A DNA stretch of 64,000 nucleotides from JAZKBN01 sp040388605 (GTDB lineage Bacteria; Bacteroidota; Bacteroidia; Cytophagales; Flexibacteraceae), in the NCBI GenBank assembly GCA_040388605.1, contig JAZKBN010000018.1:139553-203552 (forward strand). The letters are read 5' to 3'. The notes below the pieces were generated by a model. It ran no database searches. It was not told the DNA's origin and was given only the letters and a program-made list of their open reading frames with translations. The translations under genes were made by a program, and so were the position numbers. Positions 1-8,008 of the stretch are shown here, piece after piece; position 1 is the stretch's first letter; each line of letters opens with the position of its first letter.

Positions 1-204
1 GCTTAAATGCTATCCGCAGCTTAAGCGACTGCAAATTTAGCTAAACTTTTCCGAACAAAGCTTTAAATTCAACCAAACCCGGGCCGGCATTTTGCGGTTT
101 TCGTATTATTAATCCCGTTTTCATGTCGATTTTCAAAAAATTAAGCGGGGGCAATAACGAATCGGTAATTTTATAAATATCTTTAGGCCTTATTAAAAAC
201 GGCT
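1..204. other. Left-edge region without a gene
   Basis: I see no convincing coding region here. All three forward frames stop within about 45 bases, so no gene enters from the left on the plus strand. TATCTTTA at 178-185 is one base away from the Bacteroidota -7 consensus TAnnTTTG and sits 19 bases before the nuoC ATG, so it may be the nuoC promoter. On the minus strand TAAATTTG (plus positions 32-39) matches the consensus exactly and could drive a gene that lies off the left edge. Confidence 0.4.
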
Positions 205-695
205 ATGGCAGAGTTAAAGTTTACTGAAAGCATATTGAGCATTTTGAAAGCTGAATTACCCGAAGGAAGCCTTACACATGTGCCGGCTGGTAACCTTGTA
301 TCGGTAACTCTCGATAAGAGGGAGCTCCGTAATTTTGCAGGATTTCTNNNNNNNNNNTGCTCAGCTGTATTACTGCCCTTGATAACGGAACCGAGGCCGG
401 TAGCTTTGAGCTGATATATAATTTCTATTCAATACCGTTCGACCTGAAGCTCGATTTAAAAATTGTTGTCCCCCGAATTTCGCCCGATGGTGATTTGCCA
501 AGGATTCAAAGTATAGCATCAATTTTCGGCACAGCAAACTGGCACGAACGCGAGGCTTATGACATGCTGGGTATCCATTTTACCGGCCACCCGGATCTGA
601 GGCGCATTCTTCTGCCTGCAGATTGGCAGGGATACCCTTTACGAAAAGATTATGAATTGCAGCAGGATTACCACGGTCTTAAAGTACCTTATTGA
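205..695 (+). CDS. nuoC: NADH-quinone oxidoreductase subunit C (interrupted by an assembly gap)
   Basis: NuoC is the 30-kDa subunit of the peripheral arm of respiratory complex I and helps hold the iron-sulfur cluster subunits on the cytoplasmic face of the membrane. The N-terminal part (from ATG 205) and the C-terminal part are in different frames, and the ten-N gap at 348-357 lies between them. After the gap the frame reads LSCITALDNG, the usual NuoC core. The signature block WHEREAYDMLGIHFTGHPDL follows, then RRILLP, and the protein ends KVPY at 693. The frame change is therefore most simply a gap of wrong size rather than a real frameshift. No nuoB or nuoD is adjacent, and the next gene converges from the right. 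NuoC is normally encoded within a nuo operon, so this is a solitary copy. Confidence 0.9.
348..357. other. Assembly gap of ten N inside nuoC
   Basis: Ten consecutive N, probably a placeholder of arbitrary length. The nuoC reading frame differs on its two sides, so the true missing length is not ten bases. Judged against normal NuoC proteins only a few residues seem to be lost. Confidence 0.95.
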
Positions 696-713
696 TTGAT
701 ATCCTTATTGATT

Positions 714-1550
714 TTAAATCGGGCTGACTGCTGCATCGCCTGATATCAGGAATTGTTTTTTGCTGCCGCTTTCTGCGCAAAGCACCCTTGTCCGTTGCAG
801 GGCAAGCTTTATAAAGCTCCGGCCCTGGAATTTAAAAGGGGAATTGTCCGGCAGAAACTTAAGTTTTTTCATACCTGAAGGCAATTCAGGTTTAGACGGT
901 TCGGCAGGCAGGTTATACAATTTTTCATCAATCGGCTCTACGGGCACTGCCCCGCTTATGAGGAAAACTTTCCCTGCAGCAGTATTGGGGACTAATAAGC
1001 GGCAGGTAATACGTGTTCTACGTTTATTTAGCCTGCGATAAATTCTGCCTTCGAATTTAAATGCCTTCCCGTCGGGCAGCTCATCAAGCCAAACATGTAA
1101 ATCTGTTTTTTGCCTTACCTCCAAAGCTTTTAACAGGCTTGGGTCGGCGCAGGAGCTCGCGGCAGGGTTTTCCATGTAGCGGGTTAAAGCTTCCAGTATT
1201 TCCGGGGGAAAAACATCGGGCCTAAGCACCGGCAGCATTACCCGTTTAAACCAAGCCTTCCATTCTTTACCGTGCGGTTGTTTTCGCAGCTTATAATTGG
1301 TTTTTACAAGGTAATGGGCCACCTCGTGCAGGTAGGTAACCAGGAAAGCGTATTGGTTTAAATCGGCATTCAGGGTAATGGTATGTATGCCGTTCCTGTA
1401 CCTGTAATCTCCTAAAACGCTTTTTCTCGGGTGTTTTATGCTGAAATAAAAGCCATGCTGCTGCCAGAGCTTAAAACAGAAATCTGCCGCTTCGGGTGGG
1501 AAGTGCTTTTTAAAAGTTTCGGCATGTGCTGCTGATGCTAGTGCAGGCAT
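714..1550 (-). CDS. SprT-like zinc metalloprotein with duplicated C-terminal unit
   Basis: SprT-like proteins carry a gluzincin-type metal centre; the eukaryotic relative SPRTN cleaves DNA-protein crosslinks, while the bacterial role is poorly defined. The motif HEVAH at residues 75-79 gives two metal-binding histidines and the catalytic Glu, and His93 in QPHGKEW is a plausible third ligand. No signal peptide is seen, so it is probably cytoplasmic. Residues 155-207 and 230-278 are two copies of a roughly 50-residue unit: each has a LPD start, an FKFxGR motif, an RTR-hydrophobic-x-C motif and a FLISG end. Relatives I know from Bacteroidota carry one such unit. The gene converges on nuoC with an 18-base gap. 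The SprT assignment is firm; the function of the repeat is unknown. Confidence 0.8.
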   Translation of the reverse strand: MPALASAAHAETFKKHFPPEAADFCFKLWQQHGFYFSIKHPRKSVLGDYRYRNGIHTITLNADLNQYAFLVTYLHEVAHYLVKTNYKLRKQPHGKEWKAWFKRVMLPVLRPDVFPPEILEALTRYMENPAASSCADPSLLKALEVRQKTDLHVWLDELPDGKAFKFEGRIYRRLNKRRTRITCRLLVPNTAAGKVFLISGAVPVEPIDEKLYNLPAEPSKPELPSGMKKLKFLPDNSPFKFQGRSFIKLALQRTRVLCAESGSKKQFLISGDAAVSPI

Positions 1551-1617
1551 TATGTATTGAAAAGGGATTGAAATTACTAAAGTTTCACGTACTTTACCTC
1601 CCCTTTCGGCCGGGATA

Positions 1618-3486
1618 ATGATTCAAGCGAAAAAACTGATTTTGATGCCACGTTTAAACCTGCTTTTGCTGCTGTTTTTTTTACTCCCGTTTGCGTGCAT
1701 TGTTTCTGCACAGCATAAGCCCGCCGATTCACGGAATCCAGGCAAACTTCAATTTACCTTTCCCACGGCTAACTTTTCCGAAAGTATTCCTATGGGTAAC
1801 GGAAAAACAAGCGTTTGGGTTTCAGGCTACAGCAATCTGTTGAAATTTTCAATTAACAACAAAGCCGGCGAGGGTTGCTTATATTTATCTCTGCCCGCGG
1901 GTTGGCAGCTGAAGTCTGCACAGGCAAATGTAAGCACAGGCAATGTTAATATTGTTGCTTCCAATAAGCGGGGTGTAAGCACTGGCATTAAATTACTTCA
2001 TGCTTCATCGGCAGACCTGCTTTGGGTTACGCTGCCGCCAGCCCTTTCAGGGAGAATCAGCATTTTTAATTTTCAGCCTGTTAACAATTCAGTTTTCGCA
2101 ACAAAATTAAGCAACAATGGAGAAATTACATGTTTTGAAAATGCAGGTAAAACCCGAAGCGGCCTGAGCATTTGCGCCAGGCAAAAAAACAACATCATAA
2201 CTATTGCATCGGCTGCGGGCTCTAAAGCCAATTCAGAAGCTGTTTTGGCAAAAGATTCACCTGAACTTAAATCGGCAACCGCTGAATACCATAAATTCTT
2301 CAGCGAAACCGCGGCCGGCATTGCTACCCCGGACTACTTTTTGCAAAACACCTGGAACCACATGCTTTGGTCCCTTGCAAATTACAGCTTTCCAAACGAA
2401 GCTGTAGTTGCTCAAAACTCTGCCGACTTAATATCCATAGGGGACACGGCTTTTACAAAGCAAATCTCTGCGTTTTACGGCCCAACAGGCAGTTACAAAG
2501 ATCAATTGCCCTATTGGGTCAATGGTACAGCTGTAAATACCAATCGCAGCAGCCAGGCTGCCTATTATTGGAACAGCAATAATGATCTTTTGCTAACTAA
2601 AGATACCCCGGAAGCTACGGTTTACAAAGCCCTGTTAGCATGGAAATACTTCAGCGCTACCCAGGACACTGCATTTTTACGAAAAACCTGCTATCCGCTT
2701 TTAAAAGCGGCAGTTACAGAATCTTCTGATAATAATTCCGAAGCTATAAAGCCGGCAATTATCCGGGTCAAACGTTCATATTTAACAGCGGCATCGCTGC
2801 TTAAAATTGTACCAATTACAACTCCAGGAATTAACACGGCAAATGAGCCTAAAAAACAAGTGGGTCAGGATGCGGCATTAATAAAATACAAACCTGCGTC
2901 CGGTTTATTAGCCGATGCTGAAAAACTTATCCTCGAAGGCTCACCGGATGCAGGCTATGCGCTTCTAAGATTTTGGATGCAGAATTTTATAAATGAAGTC
3001 GGCCAACCATTAATAAATACGCCTTACACCGGCTTTGCAGGCACAGCTTATATAGCCGATACTATCGCAGTTCCTGACCCGGTTGCAGAATTTGTATTCG
3101 CCTCTGCCCTCCACAGCATGTTCATAACCTGGTCAGGCGATACGCTTGTTCCTGCCCCTGCCTTACCGCATGGGCTCAAAAACCTGCATTATACCAACTT
3201 TGCAACTGAGGGAGGTTTCCTGTTGAATGCCCTTTATAAAAATGGCAAATGCGACCAACTGAAAATTCTTAGCCCGTATGGCGGCAGACTAAAAGTAAAA
3301 TTAAACCTCGGTGAAAAGTGGCTGGCTAACGATACCCTTCAAACAGGCTGTTACTTTATGGCAGATACCCGCCCCGGCGATGAAATTCTGCTTGAGACTT
3401 TTCGCATAAAGAAAAAACCGGTTATTGACTGGAGCCCTAACAAGCGTAAAGCCCGCCGCGAAGATGATGAAGCCGATGTTAACTGA
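1618..3486 (+). CDS. Secreted GH95-like (alpha/alpha)6 glycosidase-like protein
   Basis: A 622-residue exported protein with a hydrophobic signal segment at residues 11-30 ending VSAQ; an internal Met at codon 11 is an equally good start. The N-terminal segment SESIPMGNGKTSVWVSG resembles the opening beta-domain of GH95 alpha-L-fucosidases, which usually reads like LPIGNGRLGAMVFG. The middle (about 230-480) contains helix-rich blocks such as ALLAWKYFSATQDTAFLRKT that match the helical barrel of that family. The C-terminal segment resembles the GH95 C-terminal beta-domain. It is shorter than typical GH95 enzymes (about 750-800 residues), and I could not locate the catalytic acid and base with confidence, so it may be divergent or inactive. 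The tail is highly charged. It starts a tightly spaced run with the next two genes. Confidence 0.45.
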   Translation: MIQAKKLILMPRLNLLLLLFFLLPFACIVSAQHKPADSRNPGKLQFTFPTANFSESIPMGNGKTSVWVSGYSNLLKFSINNKAGEGCLYLSLPAGWQLKSAQANVSTGNVNIVASNKRGVSTGIKLLHASSADLLWVTLPPALSGRISIFNFQPVNNSVFATKLSNNGEITCFENAGKTRSGLSICARQKNNIITIASAAGSKANSEAVLAKDSPELKSATAEYHKFFSETAAGIATPDYFLQNTWNHMLWSLANYSFPNEAVVAQNSADLISIGDTAFTKQISAFYGPTGSYKDQLPYWVNGTAVNTNRSSQAAYYWNSNNDLLLTKDTPEATVYKALLAWKYFSATQDTAFLRKTCYPLLKAAVTESSDNNSEAIKPAIIRVKRSYLTAASLLKIVPITTPGINTANEPKKQVGQDAALIKYKPASGLLADAEKLILEGSPDAGYALLRFWMQNFINEVGQPLINTPYTGFAGTAYIADTIAVPDPVAEFVFASALHSMFITWSGDTLVPAPALPHGLKNLHYTNFATEGGFLLNALYKNGKCDQLKILSPYGGRLKVKLNLGEKWLANDTLQTGCYFMADTRPGDEILLETFRIKKKPVIDWSPNKRKARREDDEADVN

Positions 3487-3516
3487 TTTAAGTAACCCGG
3501 GCTCGGCTCTTACATA

Positions 3517-5289
3517 ATGATTGGAATATTTCTTTCCTGGATTCCCGAGGCAATAGTAACTTTCATGTTCGGCTACATGGGCTTAGGCCTGTTGGCCCGC
3601 ATGGCGGCATTAAAGCTAAGCTACACTGATTCAGGCAGCGATACTGCTCTGCACTTCACTTTTTACTGCCTTGCAGGTTTCGCATTCAGCAATACCATAG
3701 TTAATATTCTAAGCCTGTTTATGCCCATTGGTAATGGGGTCGCTTTTTCCTTTTGCGGCATATCGCTTGCTGCGATATGGTTTTACAGGGTGGCGCTTTA
3801 CGGCTTATGGAAGCAATACCTTAACAATTTAAGGCAGGCACATTGGGGCGTTTGGCCTGCGGCGACACTCTTTTTTCTTACGTGCCTGCTTAAAACCGCC
3901 TCACCTTCTGAGCAGTATGACGAGGGGGCTTATTACATTCAATCGGCTTGGGTAATAGAGCATTATGGCATTATTACAGGCCTGGGCAACCTGCACGGAC
4001 ACCTCGCCCTTAATTCCGCATGGATGGCCATGAATGCCCTTTGGAGCTTCACAAGCCTGCATAAGGGCCACATGTGGAACGATTTAAACGGGCTTTTTGT
4101 GCTCCTGTGCCTGCCCCTGTGGCTCACAGGGTTAAATAATGTACTAAAAGGAAAAGCGCAACTGCAGCATTGGGCAGTTTGCCTGATGCCCGCATTCTTA
4201 TTGCGCAACCTGCTCACTGCCCCCAGCGCAGATATTCCGGGCGCGTTCACCGCATGGGCAATATTAAGCATGCTCCTGCAAAAAGCAGGTTCCGAATCGG
4301 GGCAAAGCCGGGAAACGGAACAGGTATCTAACCTTAAGAGCCTGCTTATAGTTATGCTTTGTGCTTATGCCTGCACGGTTAAAATAACATTGGCCCCACT
4401 GGCTGTACCTGCTTTTGCCATGCTTTGGCAAATTATTTCTGCCCGGAAACGACAACCCATTATAATGGCCCTTGTATCTGCGGCCTTTATTGCACTACCC
4501 TGGTTAACAAGGAACGTAATTCTGAGCGGCTATTTAATTTACCCCATGCCTGAGCTTGGCACCTTTAATTTCGACTGGAAGGTACCTGAAACCATGGCTG
4601 AAGTAACCCGCGATCTGCGCATGTACGATGCCCTGCCCAGCCACCCTTTGCACCCAAGTATTGAATCACTGAAACACTGGTGGCATAGCCTTACCAAACC
4701 CGATAAGGGCCTGTTAATCGGGCTACCTCTCTTTTTTCTGCCGGCATTAGTAATATACATGCCCGGGAAAGGAAGCGGCAGGTATTTAATTTGGCTTGCA
4801 GCAATATTTGCCGGCCTGTTGTTTTGGTGGTGCACCCTGCCCGAGGTTCGTTTCGGCTTGGGCTTTATTATACCTGCGGTTTGTACAGGGCTTGCGGGTC
4901 TGTTAATTTTACTGAAAGGCAAAGCTTCTCGCATTTCAGCATTTGGCTTGGCCGGCCTGCTTACAATATTGGTTGGTGCCGGCACCCTGAAAAGCTATAG
5001 GGAACTCCAGAATCCGTTAGCTTACCTTGTATCCCCTGCCCCCTATCCGCAGCTGGATTATTTTGTTTGGCAGGCAAACGGCTTTACCGTAAACCGCCCA
5101 GGCAATTACCTTGATACCACCCTCAGCTTCCAGCCGGTCTATTGTTGGGAAACACCCTTCCCCTGCTTTTACGGCGATAAAATACCTCCGCATTGGGTAC
5201 AGGCCCGCGGACCTAACCTTTCCGACGGCTTCCGAATAAAAGTGGCTGAAAAAGCCAAGCCAAAAGTTTTAAAGCACGTACAGCCATGA
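3517..5289 (+). CDS. Polytopic membrane protein, DUF8201/LIC_10190-like
   Basis: A 590-residue integral membrane protein with about a dozen hydrophobic spans. After the third or fourth span it carries the motif EQYDEGAYYIQSAWVIEHYG followed by GLGNLHGHLALNSAW. This is the hallmark of the family annotated as LIC_10190-type membrane proteins (DUF8201), whose overall plan resembles GT-C glycosyltransferases. The acidic pair after the motif's Tyr lies in a position typical of GT-C active-site loops, but the substrate is unknown. The soluble C-terminal tail (about 505-590) contains a WETPFPCF segment. The stop overlaps the next ATG by four bases, and the upstream GH95-like gene ends 30 bases before, so the three are probably one operon. 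A role in surface glycan assembly is inference. Confidence 0.6.
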   Translation: MIGIFLSWIPEAIVTFMFGYMGLGLLARMAALKLSYTDSGSDTALHFTFYCLAGFAFSNTIVNILSLFMPIGNGVAFSFCGISLAAIWFYRVALYGLWKQYLNNLRQAHWGVWPAATLFFLTCLLKTASPSEQYDEGAYYIQSAWVIEHYGIITGLGNLHGHLALNSAWMAMNALWSFTSLHKGHMWNDLNGLFVLLCLPLWLTGLNNVLKGKAQLQHWAVCLMPAFLLRNLLTAPSADIPGAFTAWAILSMLLQKAGSESGQSRETEQVSNLKSLLIVMLCAYACTVKITLAPLAVPAFAMLWQIISARKRQPIIMALVSAAFIALPWLTRNVILSGYLIYPMPELGTFNFDWKVPETMAEVTRDLRMYDALPSHPLHPSIESLKHWWHSLTKPDKGLLIGLPLFFLPALVIYMPGKGSGRYLIWLAAIFAGLLFWWCTLPEVRFGLGFIIPAVCTGLAGLLILLKGKASRISAFGLAGLLTILVGAGTLKSYRELQNPLAYLVSPAPYPQLDYFVWQANGFTVNRPGNYLDTTLSFQPVYCWETPFPCFYGDKIPPHWVQARGPNLSDGFRIKVAEKAKPKVLKHVQP

Positions 5290-5768
5290 GCCCCTTAAAC
5301 CTGCCCCCGGCCGAGCTGCGCCTGAAAGAGGAAGACGGCCATACTTATGTGTTCGATCCTATCCGCAAAAAACATTTGGTATTAACGCCCGAAGAATGGG
5401 TGCGCCAGCATTGGCTGCACTACCTTACAGGTGCATTAAAATACCCCAAAGGCTTAATTAAAGCTGAAGGCGGCCTGCGTTGGAACAAGCTGCAAAAGCG
5501 CACCGATATTGTATGCCATGGCCCCGAAGGCAAACCGCTTATGCTTATAGAGTGTAAATCGCCCTATATAAAAATTACCGATGCTGTTTTCAGGCAGGCT
5601 TCGCTTTACAACCGCACTATAGGGGCACGCTGCCTTGTGCTCAGTAACGGACTAGTTCATTTTTGCGCTATTGCAGACGAGGTGCACGGCACTATGCGCC
5701 TGATTAAGGAAGTGCCCGCTTATGCCGAACTTTGCGGCATGCAGGAAGGTTTGGGATTGGGATTATAA
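5286..5768 (+). CDS. HsdR_N-type PD-(D/E)xK nuclease-fold protein
   Basis: A 160-residue protein of the type I restriction enzyme R N-terminal family (HSDR_N_2), widespread in Bacteroidota as a small stand-alone gene. The nuclease-fold residues are visible: Asp74 in KRTDIV, Glu89 and Lys91 in LIECKSP, and Gln104 in FRQASLYN, so the PD-(D/E)xK core looks complete. There is no helicase domain and no hsdM or hsdS nearby, so this is not a restriction system. Its cellular role is not established; in other genomes it often lies near replication genes such as holA, but not here. It overlaps the preceding membrane-protein gene by four bases (ATGA), indicating translational coupling. Confidence 0.8.
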   Translation: MSPLNLPPAELRLKEEDGHTYVFDPIRKKHLVLTPEEWVRQHWLHYLTGALKYPKGLIKAEGGLRWNKLQKRTDIVCHGPEGKPLMLIECKSPYIKITDAVFRQASLYNRTIGARCLVLSNGLVHFCAIADEVHGTMRLIKEVPAYAELCGMQEGLGLGL

Positions 5769-5828
5769 AATTTTGGTTTGTAAATAATTAAGTGTTTTAT
5801 TACATAAATTTAACACTACTCTATCTAT

Positions 5829-7193
5829 ATGCCCTCCGCACAAACCAAATTAAACGAAGTTGATAAACTCAAATTTGAGCTAGATACTTTACGTCCCTTA
5901 CCAGAAGAAACAATTAGAGCAATTGATCTTAGAATTAGATTAGATTGGAATTATCATAGCAATGCTATTGAGGGGAACACACTTAACTATGGAGAAACAC
6001 AGGCTTTATTAATTTATGACCGCTATCTGGGCAATCACGAAGGTCGATTTTACAGGGAAATTAGAGGACATGATGATATAATTAAGAACATTAATGAATT
6101 AGTGAAGGACAAGGAATATCCTTTAAATCAGAAACTAATACGAGAGCTGCATAAAAGTCTTCTACCCGAAGAATACTATGTACCAGCGATAACGTCTGAT
6201 GGTAGCCCTACTAAAAAGAAAATCGTCGCAGGACAATATAAATCACAGCCTAATTCTGTACTTAAATCGAATGGGGAGATGTTCTATTATGCAGATCCAC
6301 TTGATGTAGAACCACGTATGGAAAAGCTTATTGACGAATATAATGCAAAAAGCGGATTAATCCATCCCATAGAGCTTGCTGCATGGTTTCACTATGAATT
6401 CATTTTAATTCATCCGTTTGACGATGGAAATGGCAGGCTTACAAGAATACTTATGAATTTAATTCTACTTAGACATAATTATGTTCCGGCTATTATACGA
6501 GTTGAAGAAAAAGCGAAATATTTGGAGGTATTGGGTACTGTTGACGCTACAAGTGACGTCAACTATTTAACTGAATTCATTGCCGAAAAAGTTCAAGCAG
6601 TAATTGAACTTGAGCTAAAAGCTGCAAAAGGACAAGACATTACGGCTGAAGGTGATTTTGACAAAATGTTATCTTTATTGTCAGAAAAATTAAAAATAAA
6701 AATTGAAGCTCCAAGACTAAAAAAGACCGATACTTCTATAAACGAAAGATTTACAGCATTTATAAGGCCATCAATTAATAAACTTGAGAGCCATCTTTCA
6801 AAATTAAATATAATTGCTCGTGATATAAAGTTAAATGTGCTCTATTCTACACCGGATCGAATTAAAGATTTAAATTATGAGGATTTCACAGCTTTATATG
6901 AAGGTCAAGGCGATATACTTGAAACAGTAAAACGCTATGATATAAATACTATTAGAGTGCTAATAACTATAGGTCGTTTTAAAAACGAACTTTATAAAGA
7001 CAAGATATTTATTTTCAATCTTGATTTTAATATAGAAGATTACTTTATTGAGGTTGTTGCTTCAATACTAAATTCCGAAACAATTGAAGTTTCTTATGAA
7101 GGCCCATGGGATAAAATGGTAATTGATCTGTATTTAGAAAAAGTTGCAGTTAAGGTTCTAAATGAAATCATGAAGCTTTTGGAAATAAAATAA
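5829..7193 (+). CDS. Fic domain AMP-transferase-like protein
   Basis: Fic proteins transfer AMP or related groups from a nucleotide to hydroxyl side chains of target proteins. The core motif HPFDDGNGRLTR at residues 194-205 is canonical, with the catalytic His and the phosphate-binding GNGR. The inhibitory helix SNAIEGN at residues 44-50 matches the [S/T]xxxE[G/N] signature placed N-terminal to the Fic fold, so activity is probably self-restrained. Residues 60-240 form the Fic_N/Fic fold; the last about 200 residues are unrecognised and rich in Lys, Ile and Asn. The gene is clearly A+T-richer than its neighbours, which suggests horizontal acquisition. It ends just before the convergent LytTR gene. 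The target protein is unknown; toxin, defence or housekeeping roles are all possible. Confidence 0.88.
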   Translation: MPSAQTKLNEVDKLKFELDTLRPLPEETIRAIDLRIRLDWNYHSNAIEGNTLNYGETQALLIYDRYLGNHEGRFYREIRGHDDIIKNINELVKDKEYPLNQKLIRELHKSLLPEEYYVPAITSDGSPTKKKIVAGQYKSQPNSVLKSNGEMFYYADPLDVEPRMEKLIDEYNAKSGLIHPIELAAWFHYEFILIHPFDDGNGRLTRILMNLILLRHNYVPAIIRVEEKAKYLEVLGTVDATSDVNYLTEFIAEKVQAVIELELKAAKGQDITAEGDFDKMLSLLSEKLKIKIEAPRLKKTDTSINERFTAFIRPSINKLESHLSKLNIIARDIKLNVLYSTPDRIKDLNYEDFTALYEGQGDILETVKRYDINTIRVLITIGRFKNELYKDKIFIFNLDFNIEDYFIEVVASILNSETIEVSYEGPWDKMVIDLYLEKVAVKVLNEIMKLLEIK

Positions 7194-7201
7194 TCCGCTG
7201 C

Positions 7202-7963
7202 CTAACTATCCAACCAAGTCTTAAACACCGGCGCCTTATCATTGCTTATAATAAGCTCCCTTGGCTCAACCGGTTTCAGATTCACTTTTATGCGGCTGTT
7301 GCTGTATGGATAAATATGGGCAATGCTCTCCATGCTGATCAGGAACTGGCGATTGGCTTTAAAGAACCTGGCCGGGTCAAGCATCTCGTCAAGCTGATCG
7401 AGGCTGTAGTCTACAGGCATTTTGCTGCCGTCGTGCGATATTAAGAACACGAGCTTGTCTTCGGCAAAAAAGTAAGCAATTTCTTCGGCCGGAACCGAGC
7501 GGATTTTTTGGCCCAGCTTTACCAAAAAGCGCTGCTTATATTGTTTTTGGGGAGCTATGGCTTTTAACAGGGCATCCACATCAAGCGGGGGCTGCTGCTC
7601 ACGGGCCTCCCAAAGGCGGTGATATTTATCTACTGCCCTTTGCACCTCTTCAGGGCGAATAGGCTTAAGCAGGTAATCTATGCTGTTAAGCTGAAAAGCT
7701 TTAACTGCATATTCATCGTAAGCAGTGGTGAATATGATGGGGCAGGTTACGGTTGCCTGCTTGAATATATCGAAGCTGATGCCATCGGCCAGCTGAATAT
7801 CCATAAACATGAGGTCGGGCGATGGGTTGGCGTTGAGCCATGCCACTGCCGATTTAACTGAATCGAGGCGGGCAAGCACATTGGCATCGGGTCGGGCGCG
7901 TTTAATAAGGCCTTCCAGTTTTTCAACGGCTATTTCTTCGTCTTCAATAATTACAACGTTCAT
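7202..7963 (-). CDS. LytTR-family response regulator
   Basis: A cytoplasmic two-component regulator of the AlgR/LytR class. The receiver domain occupies residues 1-120 with acidic pocket EDEE at 7-10, phospho-acceptor Asp55 in FMDIQLADG, Thr in FTTAYDEYA and Lys in LLKPIRP. The LytTR DNA-binding domain covers about 145-253 and includes FLVKLGQKIRSVP and FFKANRQFLIS. Length (253) is normal. It lies 45 bases downstream of the LytS-type sensor on the same strand, so the two form a cognate pair in one transcript. Its targets are not visible; the divergent 9394 gene and its neighbours are candidates. Confidence 0.93.
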   Translation of the reverse strand: MNVVIIEDEEIAVEKLEGLIKRARPDANVLARLDSVKSAVAWLNANPSPDLMFMDIQLADGISFDIFKQATVTCPIIFTTAYDEYAVKAFQLNSIDYLLKPIRPEEVQRAVDKYHRLWEAREQQPPLDVDALLKAIAPQKQYKQRFLVKLGQKIRSVPAEEIAYFFAEDKLVFLISHDGSKMPVDYSLDQLDEMLDPARFFKANRQFLISMESIAHIYPYSNSRIKVNLKPVEPRELIISNDKAPVFKTWLDS

Positions 7964-8008
7964 GTTCCTTTATCTGTTATTTTGGCTCTCAGCTGATTAT
8001 AATACTCT

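Noticed and set aside
205..695. True frameshift or pseudogene in nuoC
   Set aside because: The frame change coincides with the ten-N gap, and the sequence on both sides is well conserved, so a mis-sized gap explains it.
5286..5768. Type I restriction system
   Set aside because: Only the HsdR N-terminal nuclease-fold family is present; no helicase, methylase or specificity gene lies nearby.
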